Below are positions 6,512-14,377 of a stretch of DNA of 14,525 nucleotides, piece after piece. The notes beneath the pieces are model-generated. The model did no database searches and was not told where the DNA came from. It worked only from the letters and a program-made list of their open reading frames with translations. The stretch's first letter is position 1. Each line of letters opens with the position of its first letter. The translations under genes were made by a program, and so were the position numbers. Source of the DNA: Thermoplasmata archaeon. GTDB lineage: Archaea; Thermoplasmatota; Thermoplasmata; UBA10834; DTMW01. Location: the NCBI GenBank assembly GCA_029858465.1, contig JAOUEZ010000016.1, positions 1 to 14,525 of the forward strand, written 5' to 3'.

Positions 6512-7144
6512 TCACCTTGATGGCAGATAGTAGACGCACGGATCCGTTCCGAGCTCTTCTTTGAGGCGGAACCCCCGCCGTTTCTTGATCAATCTTGATG
6601 CTTCGCTTTCAGGATCGTCAAGGTCGCCGAAAGTCCTCGCCTCTGCGGGGCACGCCTCAACGCAGGCGGGCTTCAGATCTTTTTCAAGTCTTTCCGAACA
6701 GAAGTTGCATTTTGTAACGACCCCTCTGTCGTTTTCTGCAAGCCATTTCTTCTTGGCGTATTCAGCATATTTTGATGAGGGCTGGTCCTTGCCCGTGAAA
6801 TAGTCCTTCCATTTCTCGACGAAGTATCTTGCACCGTAAGGGCAGGCGACAACACAGTATCTGCATCCAACGCACAGTTTGTTGTCGACGACAACGATGC
6901 CGTCTTCCCGCTGCTTCGTCGCCCCGGTGGGGCAGACATCCTTGCATGCGGGCTCCTTGCAGTGCATGCAGAGGACAGGCAACGGCTGCCTATTGACGAC
7001 AGGATACTTTCCGCTCTCTGATCGAAGCACCTTCGCCCAAAAAACCTTGGGAGGCGTTTGATGCTCCGCCTTGCAGGCTATTACGCAACCGAAGCAGCCT
7101 GTACACCTCTTCAGGTCGATGACAAGACCGTATCTCACCATCAT
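6512..7144 (-). CDS. Four-cluster ferredoxin-like electron-transfer subunit (NrfC/DmsB/PsrB type)
   Basis: The 210-residue protein has sixteen cysteines in four groups: CTGCFGCVIAC, CMHCKEPACKDVC, CVGCRYCVVAC and CNFC...CVEAC. They are predicted to hold four [4Fe-4S] clusters that wire the catalytic subunit to the NrfD subunit. The start at 7144 gives a four-base ATGA overlap with the catalytic gene; a second ATG follows directly at 7141, and GAGGGG just upstream is a good ribosome-binding site for either. A much longer frame back to 7285 is open but lies inside the catalytic gene and is not expected to be used. There is no Tat signal, as is normal for this subunit. The C-terminal GTDPCVYYLPSR is a usual ending in the family. 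Confidence 0.93.
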   Translation of the reverse strand: MMVRYGLVIDLKRCTGCFGCVIACKAEHQTPPKVFWAKVLRSESGKYPVVNRQPLPVLCMHCKEPACKDVCPTGATKQREDGIVVVDNKLCVGCRYCVVACPYGARYFVEKWKDYFTGKDQPSSKYAEYAKKKWLAENDRGVVTKCNFCSERLEKDLKPACVEACPAEARTFGDLDDPESEASRLIKKRRGFRLKEELGTDPCVYYLPSR

Positions 7145-9771
7145 GACCCCTCGCTTTTGTACAGTTTGACCGCTACGCAGATGTCCTGTCCAAGGCTCAG
7201 GGGGCATGTGTGCTCCTTGTCGACCTCTATGAGCTCGTTGAAGAACACTCCTTTTCCCTTTGCAATCGGCTGTCCCTTGGCCCAATGTCCGGCGCAGGCG
7301 GCTATGCCAACATGATCAGGTTTGATTCCTTCTGTGAGATATACCCTACCCTGGGTCTTGTGCCCTTTCGTGTTCTCCAACCAGACGACATCCCCGCTCT
7401 TCACACCTTTTCTCTTCGCGGTATCGGGGTTCAGCTGTATCGTATAAGTGTAAGGGTCATTCTCTGAAATCTCGTTCAGCCATGGGTTCTCCATCGTCAT
7501 CGAGTACGTGTGCAGTGCCGAGCGCCAGTAGAACGCCAGCAGGTCGTGCTCGGAGTTCTCTGACGTCTGCGTGGTATATGATGGACACGGATGATAGTCC
7601 GGAAGAGCGGAATGGAAGCTCCAATCGACCAGATCCGGAACGCCGTACTTCTCAGCGATCGCCCTGCTCTTTCGTCCAGCTTTAATTATCCATTCAAGGT
7701 AGACTGGAACTCTGACATCGGAAAACGCCCTCCAGTATACCTCCTCGACTCTTTTAGGCCATTTGAGGTATCCGTATTGTTTGAAGAACTCTAGCCCCTT
7801 GTCGTCCCCGAATTTGTCCCGAAGTATCGTATCCATTATCTTCTCGAATTTGAGAGGTTCCTTGGTGTTCCATTTGTTTTCCGGCTTCAAATAACCGCCG
7901 TAAGCGCGATTAATCCACTCATTGAGCGCCTCGTAGTATCTCTCCCTGAGCCCGAGTCGCTCGCTCATCTCCAGTATCACATCTACCATCGCCCTCCTCT
8001 CGGGCTTTGGCTCTACGGCCGGCTGGCGAATCGCCCATATCCAATCGCCAAGTCCGGTGCTATGGCAGGAGACACCGACGGTCGGGAAAGTCGTGGAGAC
8101 TGTGTATCTCTCCAGGAAGCTTGTGTCTGGCAGAACGAGGTCAGCGACCGCTTCCTCGAACTCTGATGCGAAGATGTTGAAAGATATGATGAATCTGAAC
8201 TTCTTCAGGAAATGGTCCAATACCTCGTGCGGGTTTCCTATGGACATTATCTGATTGCTCGCGAAGTTCAGCATCACATCTGGCCTGTAAGGTATCTTGA
8301 ACTTGGTCCAGAGTTCCTCGTTGTTCTCCCACATCATGATGGTTGTATAAGTCGGAACATAGAACATGTCCTGGAGGTCCAATCTCTCAGGTGGATCATG
8401 AGGATCCTTCGGGGGATATGGCAAGTGCGCATATGGCCAGCTCTTCGCGACAAGAAGCCCATCCCTGTCGGGTTCGACATTGAATCCTAATCTTCCCGTG
8501 CCGGGATATCCGAGATGTACGGGCGGACCGAAGGCGAGCGCGCCGCCGGGCATGTCTCCGCATCCGATTATATGATTGAGAAGGATAAGAGATACGCATT
8601 GCCATGCCTGGTTGTAGTGTCCGCCAGCTCCTCTGAAATAAATTGAGGCAGCTGGCCGATAGGGCAGCTCATGGCCGTCAATCATTATCGTGCTGCCTAT
8701 GCGCGCCTCCTCGCCGAACTCCTTGGCGACGCGCCGTATCGTGTTCGCTGGCACATCGGAAATCTTCGAAGCATACTCTGGAGTGTACTTCTTGATATGA
8801 TTCCTGAGGATCTCGAGTGATGTCTTGCACTTATCCCCGTGTGCCTCATGATCTCCGAAAAGCGCCGCGTCTTTCAGATTTTTGTCGTTGAAAGGTATCG
8901 CTATTTTCTCGATGGGATCCCAGACAAGCGGCAGGTCTGTTTTCTCATCGCGTGCATATAGGCCGTCGGTGCCAACCAGATAAGGAGCGTTGGTCTTTGT
9001 CTTCAGGTACTGGGAATCGAAAATCTTATACTCGTTTAGCAGCAGGTTTGTCATTGAAAGTGCGACCGCCGCATCGGTCCCGACCTTTATCGGGACCCAC
9101 TCCTCCGCGGCGGATGCCTGAGCGCTTTGGAAAGGGTCGAAAACTATCAGCCTCATGCCCCGTTCTCTCGCGTCGGCCGCCTGTTTCATCGCTACCAAGG
9201 CAGCATGACCAGCCCCGTGTCCCTTCGAGCACCCCCAATAGATGGCCAGGTTGCAATATTTGTAATCCGGAATGACGGACCATGAGGCATGGTACATCCC
9301 GGCGACCATGTGCGGCCCATTCCCACAGTGAAGTCCTCCTCCTGCGACGTAATAATTCGGCGTGCCGAACGCTCGCTGGAAACAGATGATGTTGTACGCT
9401 CGCTCGCTTGGAAATGTGGGCGTGGAACAGCAGTAGAGTCCTCTACGATCCCTGTTGAGACAGTCCCTGAGCTTCTCCTCCATGATGTCGAGCGCCTCAG
9501 CCCAGCTTATCCGTTTGAATTCCGGATCGACATCGAGCCCTTTCTCAGGATTGGTCCGGAGAAGCGGATAATCTAGTCTGTTCGGATCATAGAGCTGCAT
9601 TATGCTCGAGATGCCTTTTGCGCAGACATTTCCATAGCCCTGCGGTGAGTCGGGCTCTCCTTCTATTCCAACCACAATATCGTCGCAAGTCCGAGCTCTT
9701 ATTGTGCAGGTACCGTAGCACATGCCACAACTAGTCTTAACAACTTTTTCCTTCGAGTTCGGAGGGCTCAT
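7141..9771 (-). CDS. Molybdopterin (bis-MGD) oxidoreductase catalytic subunit, DMSO reductase superfamily
   Basis: The 876-residue protein opens with the [4Fe-4S] site C15-x2-C18-x3-C22-x27-C50, followed by lysine 52, the usual electron-transfer position. C149 in GGGLHCGNGPH sits where formate dehydrogenase-like enzymes have the cysteine or selenocysteine metal ligand. The C-terminal part from PYTYTIQLNPDTAKRKGVKS is the molydopterin dinucleotide-binding domain, complete to the end. KTNAPYLVGTDG is shared by several branches of the superfamily, so the substrate remains open (sulfur compound, arsenate, aromatic thioester oxidation, others). No twin-arginine signal is present and an in-frame stop lies 36 bases upstream, so the protein is predicted to stay in the cytoplasm. 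Neighbours are its iron-sulfur and membrane subunits and divergent fdhD. Confidence 0.93.
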   Translation of the reverse strand: MSPPNSKEKVVKTSCGMCYGTCTIRARTCDDIVVGIEGEPDSPQGYGNVCAKGISSIMQLYDPNRLDYPLLRTNPEKGLDVDPEFKRISWAEALDIMEEKLRDCLNRDRRGLYCCSTPTFPSERAYNIICFQRAFGTPNYYVAGGGLHCGNGPHMVAGMYHASWSVIPDYKYCNLAIYWGCSKGHGAGHAALVAMKQAADARERGMRLIVFDPFQSAQASAAEEWVPIKVGTDAAVALSMTNLLLNEYKIFDSQYLKTKTNAPYLVGTDGLYARDEKTDLPLVWDPIEKIAIPFNDKNLKDAALFGDHEAHGDKCKTSLEILRNHIKKYTPEYASKISDVPANTIRRVAKEFGEEARIGSTIMIDGHELPYRPAASIYFRGAGGHYNQAWQCVSLILLNHIIGCGDMPGGALAFGPPVHLGYPGTGRLGFNVEPDRDGLLVAKSWPYAHLPYPPKDPHDPPERLDLQDMFYVPTYTTIMMWENNEELWTKFKIPYRPDVMLNFASNQIMSIGNPHEVLDHFLKKFRFIISFNIFASEFEEAVADLVLPDTSFLERYTVSTTFPTVGVSCHSTGLGDWIWAIRQPAVEPKPERRAMVDVILEMSERLGLRERYYEALNEWINRAYGGYLKPENKWNTKEPLKFEKIMDTILRDKFGDDKGLEFFKQYGYLKWPKRVEEVYWRAFSDVRVPVYLEWIIKAGRKSRAIAEKYGVPDLVDWSFHSALPDYHPCPSYTTQTSENSEHDLLAFYWRSALHTYSMTMENPWLNEISENDPYTYTIQLNPDTAKRKGVKSGDVVWLENTKGHKTQGRVYLTEGIKPDHVGIAACAGHWAKGQPIAKGKGVFFNELIEVDKEHTCPLSLGQDICVAVKLYKSEGS

Positions 9772-9916
9772 AATATCTTCTTCTCTCGCTCGTTGTTGAA
9801 GTCAGATTTTGTTCTTTTTAATCGATATTCTCTCAATGTGCATAGACCTTTCCGTTCTGCTCAAAATCTTGCATATCCTTTTTCTCCTACTGCAGATATG
9901 ACCAATACGAAGCAAA
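9772..9916. promoter_or_regulatory. Divergent promoter region of the oxidoreductase operon and fdhD
   Basis: The 145 bases between the two divergent starts are AT-rich. A GATTAAAAAG stretch on the minus strand (about 9815-9825) is a possible TATA element for the oxidoreductase operon, and GCATATCC near 9870-9878 one for fdhD. I see no convincing operator palindrome. The shared region suggests that cofactor maturation and enzyme are expressed together. Confidence 0.4.
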
Positions 9917-10717
9917 ATGACGAAAAAACCGGAAACAAAGACGATAAACATCGTCCGCATAAGCAAAAATCATGTTACTAGAACTAAAGACTCGGTCGTC
10001 AGGGAATTTCCTTTTACCATCATCTATAACGATGTCGAGCTTGTCACCCTCTTGTGCTCTCCTAAGAATTTGGATTATCTCGCAACAGGATTTCTGTTCG
10101 CTGAGGGACTGCTCAATGACAAGAAGGATATCAAGAAGCTTTTTGTCGACGAGAAGAAAGGCGTCGCATGGGTGGAGACGAAACAGACAAAGAAGACACC
10201 AGAAAATCCTCTTTCTAAAAGGTTCATTACGACAGGTTGCGGCAAGGGAATATCTTTGACCGGGCCTTTCCTCAAAGGCAAAAATAAGATTCAAACGAAG
10301 ATTAGTTTTCGCTCGGACGATATCCTCGCCATGATGAAATTATTCCAGCAAAAATCCGAGATTCACAAGCTTACTGGTGGGATCCACAGCGCGGCGCTAT
10401 GCGATGCGAAGAAGATCCTTGTGTTTAGCGAGGACCTGGGCAGGCACAGCGCCATTGACAAAGTCCTCGGAGAATGTCTTCTCGGGGAGATCCGCATGAG
10501 CGGCCGAATCATGATGACTAGCGGAAGGATCTCCTCCGAGATATTGATGAAGATCGCGAGGGCTAGAATACCACTCATTGTATCGAAATCAGCTCCGACC
10601 GATCTAAGTGTGAACCTCGCGGACAAGCTCGGGATAACCCTCGTCGGCTTCGCGAGAGGAATGCGGATGAACATCTATTCCCATGACTGGAGGATTGTTT
10701 CCAGTGGACGGAGATGA
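9917..10717 (+). CDS. fdhD: FdhD, sulfur carrier for Mo/W-bis-MGD enzymes
   Basis: The 266-residue protein has the FdhD landmarks in order: ATGFLFAEG (56-64), FITTGCGKG around C108, LTGGIHSAALCD, EDLGRHSAIDKVLG, and TSGRISSEILMKIARARIPLIVSKSAPTD. FdhD carries sulfur from a cysteine desulfurase to the bis-MGD cofactor and is required for formate dehydrogenase activity in the bacteria studied. E. coli FdhD has a C-x2-C pair at this place; here only the first cysteine remains (C-G-K-G), a form I believe occurs in other lineages too. It is divergent from the catalytic subunit gene, which it presumably serves. An ATG at 9898 is out of frame and not its start. Confidence 0.95.
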   Translation: MTKKPETKTINIVRISKNHVTRTKDSVVREFPFTIIYNDVELVTLLCSPKNLDYLATGFLFAEGLLNDKKDIKKLFVDEKKGVAWVETKQTKKTPENPLSKRFITTGCGKGISLTGPFLKGKNKIQTKISFRSDDILAMMKLFQQKSEIHKLTGGIHSAALCDAKKILVFSEDLGRHSAIDKVLGECLLGEIRMSGRIMMTSGRISSEILMKIARARIPLIVSKSAPTDLSVNLADKLGITLVGFARGMRMNIYSHDWRIVSSGRR

Positions 10718-10720
10718 GAT

Positions 10721-10735
10721 ATTTCCGTCGGAAAT
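10721..10735 (+). terminator. Possible hairpin after fdhD
   Basis: ATTTCC-GTC-GGAAAT forms a six-pair hairpin three bases after the fdhD stop, with an alternative CCGTC/GACGG pairing. There is no strong T-run after it, so its role as terminator is uncertain. Confidence 0.3.
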
Positions 10736-10803
10736 TTGACGGATTCGTTGCATTGTCGAGTCGGGTTTCAAAACTCTCACCGCGAAAGACGAGTCAATAA
10801 GGC

Positions 10804-10811
10804 TTTTATAT
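10804..10811 (+). promoter_or_regulatory. TATA box of the 23S rRNA transcript
   Basis: TTTTATAT preceded by the purine-rich GTCAATAAGG, a good archaeal TATA box. Transcription is expected to begin near 10833-10837. Nothing resembling a 16S gene lies upstream, so this is the promoter of a separate 23S unit. Confidence 0.65.
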
Positions 10812-10832
10812 GAATTCAGTCATTGGCGGACT

Positions 10833-11020
10833 ACTCAGGTTCAATTAAGGACCTGGAGACAAGCACTCCCTATTCAGCAACTCCTAAATAGGAGTGGGAC
10901 GCTAGTAAAAACGTTCCTCTGAGGGGAGGTTGTTTAGTGCACCCGATTACGCAGCTTGCGTTTTCGGGGAAGGGTAGAGACATAGCGAGACGAAGGGCTC
11001 GCCATTGTCGATGAATACCA
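10833..11020 (+). other. Structured 5' leader of the pre-23S transcript
   Basis: About 190 bases between the expected transcription start and the precursor stem. No ORF or known RNA is recognised. Several hairpins can be drawn: CACTCCCTAT (10864-10873) with ATAGGAGTG (10888-10896); CCCGA-TT-ACGCA with TGCGT-TT-TCGGG (10942-10968, loop GCT); and GCGAG (10985-10989) with CTCGC (10998-11002). I find no match to SRP RNA, RNase P RNA, 5S rRNA or a tRNA. Confidence 0.45.
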
Positions 11021-11056
11021 GTCATATGCAGATCAGAACGTGTGCATGAGTCGTAC
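11021..11056 (+). other. Pre-23S processing stem, 5' arm with bulge-helix-bulge motif
   Basis: GTCATATGCAGATCAG (11021-11036) pairs with 14309-14324. AACG (11037-11040) pairs with CGTT (14302-14305). TGT (11041-11043) is a three-base bulge. GCATGAGTCGTAC (11044-11056) pairs with 14290-14301 with one bulged T. The geometry helix, 3-base bulge, four pairs, 3-base bulge, helix is the recognition motif of the archaeal tRNA-splicing endonuclease. Cleavage is expected between the second and third bulge base, near 11042/11043. Confidence 0.85.
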
Positions 11057-11064
11057 ACGCCTGC

Positions 11065-14000
11065 GGCTTGCTACACCGTTTGGGGAATGGCTCGGCTCGA
11101 GTGCTGATGAAGGCCGTGCCAAGCTGCGATATGCGCGGGGTAGGCGCAAGGAGCCTGTGAACCCGCGATTGCCGAATGGGACTTCCTTCTCCTTCGGGAG
11201 AGATCCGTGAGGATCGGATACGAGGGGAATTGAAACATCTTATTACCCCCAGGAAAAGAAATCAACCGAGATGCTGTTAGTAAGGGCGACCGAACACAGC
11301 ACAGGGCAAACTGAATCCTCCTGAGAAATCAGGCGGAGATGTGGTGTTGAAGACCCTGGGTACTTCCTAACCGTCCAACTCGAAGTCGTCTGGAACGACG
11401 CACCATAGAGGGTGAGAGTCCTTTAGAGGAACGATGGAAGGAAGATTCCGGGAGTTCTTGAGTAACGTGCACCGGATATTGCGCGTGAATCTGGGAGCCA
11501 TTTGCTTCCAACCCTAAATACAACTCGAGTCCGATAGTGCAGTAGTAGTGTGAACGAAAGCTGAAAAGTACCCTTTGCGGGAGGTTAAAAGGGCCTGAAA
11601 CCAGACGGTTATTTGCTTACAAGGCATGGAAGGGACGAAGTGCGCAAGCATGGACCAGTGTCTTGTTATCCGTTTTGAATAACGGGCCAGGGAGTTCGGA
11701 CCAATGGCGAGGTTAAGTGGTTCAACCACGAAGCCGAAGGGAAACCGATATGTCCGCAGTCCGCAAGGACGAGGGACGAGGTGTGCTCGCCTGTAGTCAT
11801 TGGTGAGAGACCCGAAGCCAGTTGATCTATGCGTGGCCAGGTTGAAGCCTATGGAAACATGGGTGGAGGACCGTACCGGTGTTGAGGTGCAAATCACTCG
11901 GATGAGCTGCGTATAGGGGTGAAAGTCCAATCTAAACTGGGTATAGCTGGTTCCCCCCGAAACTACTCGCAGGTAGATCTCAGACGAGACGGATGATGAG
12001 GTAGAGCGACCGATTGGGGGCTTAGGGGGAGAAATCCCTCGGTCCCCTGTCAAACTCCGAACTTGTCATCGTCGTAGACTCTGGGAGTGAGCGCGTGAGG
12101 GGTAAGCTCCACTCGCGAAACGGGAACAACCGGAACTTGGGTTAAGGTCCCTAAGTGTTGGCTAAGTGTGAACGGCTAAAAGGAGTCGACAGCCAGAAAC
12201 AACTGGGATGTGGGCTTAGAAGCAGCCATCGTTTAAAGAAAGCGTAACAGCTCACCAGTCGAGGTTATCGGCCCTGAAAATGGACGGGGCTAAGCCAATC
12301 ACCGATACCCAGGGACACCGAAAGGTGATTCAGTAGGGGGGCGTCGGGCGCGAGCGGAAGCTCGGTGGTGACATCGAGTGGATCGCGTCCGAATGAGGAT
12401 CCTGGTGGGAGTAGCAGCAAAGAGTGGTGAGAATCCACTCCGCCGTAGGGGCCAGGGTTCCTCGACAATGTTCATCAGTCGAGGGTTAGTCGGTCCTAAG
12501 GCGTTCCTTAACCGAGAACGTCGAATGGGAAGCAGGTCAATATTCCTGCACCATCGCAGTCTTTGCGCAAGCATTGACGCATGGGGATATTTCGAACAGA
12601 CTCGTCTGTCTGTCCAAGTGTATAGGCCGATGGAGAACCGTAATGGTGAGAAGTTGGCAAAAGCATGAGTGGGAGGGCGAAAGCCCCCTTCGGATGATTC
12701 CTTGTGCCAGTGAAAAGATGTTTGTTTACAACTGTGGTGTCCGTACCTAGAACCGACACAGGTGCCCCTGGATGAGTAGTCCAAGGCGTGACGGCGTAAT
12801 TGAGGCGAGGGAACTCGGCAAATTAGCCCCGTAACTTCGGGATAAGGGGTGCGAGACATGAGGATGTCTCGTCGCAGTGACTAGGGCGCTCCGACTGTTT
12901 AACCAAAACATAGGTCGCAGCAAGTTCGAAAGGATGTGTATTGCGGCTGAAGCCTGCCCAGTGGCGGTATCTGAAAGCTCTGTACAAGGGGACGAAGGAC
13001 CGCTAAACGGCGGGGGTAACTCTGACCCTCTTAAGGTGCAATTATATAATTATGCGCCTTATTAAAATTCGGCTATATGCTGGAACACCTGAGAATCCTA
13101 CACTACTCGATAATAAATAAGAAAATAAAAATCGAGTGAAAATGTGATAGGTGCAGGCAATCAGCAGGAAAGACTGAGAACGAAGCTCAGAATCCTCAGA
13201 GACTGTAAGCCGGACACTGAGAACAGCAGTGAAGATACAGTCCGACCCTCATGGCGACATGAGGAGATCATGAGAAATCATGATCCGCCTTCAAAAGAAG
13301 GTCTTCAAGCAACAGAGGTGAGCGTAATACCTTGTCGCTTAATTGGCGACTTGCATGAAGGTCCAACGAGGGCGCCACTGTCCCCGCCTCGAAGCCGGTG
13401 AAACCGATTAGAATGGCGTGAAATCCATTCTCTTCCAGCTGAAAGCGAAGACCCCGTGGAGCTTTACTGCAGTCTGCGGTTGTGGTATGAGCTTGAATGT
13501 GTAGGGTAGGCAGGAGACGTTACCAGGGCCTGCCGCAAGGTAGGTTCCGAGTCAAAAGTGAAACACTGCCCTTTCGAACTCATATCACTTACATTTCCGA
13601 ATGGACACCCGTAGATAGGCAGTTTGGGTGGGGCGCCACGCCCTCAAAAAGATAACAAGGGCGCCCAAAGGTCAGCTCAGGTAGGTCAGAAATCTACCGA
13701 AGAGTGCAAGGGCAAAAGCTGGCTTGACGTGGTTCAGCCCAACAATGAACCACGATACGAAAGTAGGGCCTAGCGAACCACTGTACCTCACAAATGGGGG
13801 TCAGTGATTACAGAGAAGTTACCCCGGGGATAACTGAGTCGTCTCCAGCAAGAGTTCATATCGACCTGGAGGCTTGCTTCTTCGCTGTCGGTTCTCCCTA
13901 TCCTGGCGGTGCAGCAGCTGCCAAGGGTGGGGTTGTTCGCCCATTAAAAGGGATCGTGAACTGGGTTCAGACCGTCGTGAGACAGGTTTGTTGCTTTTTG

Positions 14001-14275
14001 CTGGAAGTGTTTTGATGCCTGACGGGAAGGTCCTTCTAGTACGAGAGGAACGGAGGATCGTCGCCGCTGGTTTATCAGTTGTCCGACAGGGCAACGCTGA
14101 GTAGCTAAGCGATGGAGGATAAGAGCTGAACGCATCTAAGCACGAAACCTCCCCGAAAAAGAGGCATCTTACAGCCGCCATAATTGATGGCGTTGATAGA
14201 GTCGGGATGTAAGTACCGAGGTTCGCCGAGGTATTCAGTCCACGACTACTAATCGCTGAAGTCGCAACCAAGCGC
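11065..14275 (+). rRNA. 23S ribosomal RNA, interrupted by a group I intron
   Basis: Universal segments run in order from GGCTCGGCTCGAGTGCTGATGAAGG near the 5' end, through the GTPase-centre segment AAAGAAAGCGTAACAGCTCACC, GAAGACCCCGTGGAGCTTTACTG, GGGGATAAC and AGTTCATATCGAC of the peptidyl transferase region, to the sarcin-ricin loop AGTACGAGAGGAAC. Ends are approximate, set by comparison with archaeal 23S and by the closing GCTTG/CAAGC pairing. Exons are about 11065-13037 and 13321-14275, giving a spliced length near 2,930 bases, normal for archaea. There is no 16S gene upstream and no 5S or tRNA downstream. Some bases near the peptidyl transferase centre differ from the usual archaeal sequence. 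Confidence 0.97.
13038..13320 (+). ncRNA. Group I self-splicing intron in 23S rRNA (site L1931)
   Basis: The 283-base insert splits AAGGT from AGCGTAATACC, after E. coli U1931. P1: exon TAAGGT with GCCTTA (13056-13061), ending in the diagnostic U-G pair. P10: ATTATGC (13049-13055) with exon GCGTAAT. P3: TTCGGCT (13068-13074)/AGCCGGA (13208-13214). P4: TGCTG (13078-13082)/CAGCA (13162-13166). P5: CACCT/AGGTG. P6: GGA/TCC plus a CTGAG/CTCAG hairpin. P7: GACTGTA (13201-13207)/TACAGTC (13236-13242). P8: CACTG/CAGTG. P9: CCTCATG/CATGAGG with a GCGA tetraloop; P9.1 is GATCATGA with a GAAA loop. The last base is G. No P7.1 hairpin separates P7 from P3, which argues against subgroup IA. No endonuclease ORF is present. 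Confidence 0.96.
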
Positions 14276-14289
14276 GTACGATGAAGGCA

Positions 14290-14324
14290 GTACGGCTCTG
14301 CCGTTACACTGATCTGCGTATGAC
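14290..14324 (+). other. Pre-23S processing stem, 3' arm with bulge-helix-bulge motif
   Basis: GTACGGCTCTGC (14290-14301), CGTT (14302-14305), the three-base bulge ACA (14306-14308) and CTGATCTGCGTATGAC (14309-14324) pair with the 5' arm at 11021-11056. One T-G pair occurs at 11027/14318. Cleavage is expected near 14307/14308. Confidence 0.85.
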
Positions 14325-14340
14325 ATCTATCCCTTCTATC

Positions 14341-14377
14341 TTTTCAATTTTTAATCAGGATAGCGTAGGCTTTTTTT
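14341..14377 (+). terminator. T-rich termination region after 23S rRNA
   Basis: Two pyrimidine runs, TTTTCAATTTTT (14341-14352) and seven T (14371-14377), follow the processing stem. Archaeal RNA polymerase stops on such T-runs. The second run meets the stop of the convergent gene. Confidence 0.5.

Noticed and set aside
7145..7285. Upstream extension of the ferredoxin-like subunit
   Set aside because: The extra residues are a frame-shifted reading of the catalytic gene; homology begins at MVRYGLVIDLKRC with a good ribosome-binding site.
8952..9576. Long plus-strand frames opposite the catalytic subunit gene
   Set aside because: They are arginine- and proline-rich antisense shadows of a strongly coding gene.
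9793..9981. A plus-strand frame with an ATG at 9898 in the divergent promoter
   Set aside because: It overlaps fdhD in another frame, and fdhD is strongly supported by homology from 9917.
13038..13320. Reading the insert as an archaeal BHB intron
   Set aside because: No bulge-helix-bulge can be formed at its exon junctions, while the complete group I core is present.
13144..13401. An 85-codon frame crossing the end of the intron, as a possible homing endonuclease
   Set aside because: It starts in the P5/P4 region and runs into exon 2, has no LAGLIDADG, GIY-YIG or HNH motif, and overlaps every core helix.
11065..14275. Many open frames of 60-190 codons on both strands within the 23S gene
   Set aside because: They lie on conserved rRNA helices and have no protein-like pattern; the rRNA explains the sequence.
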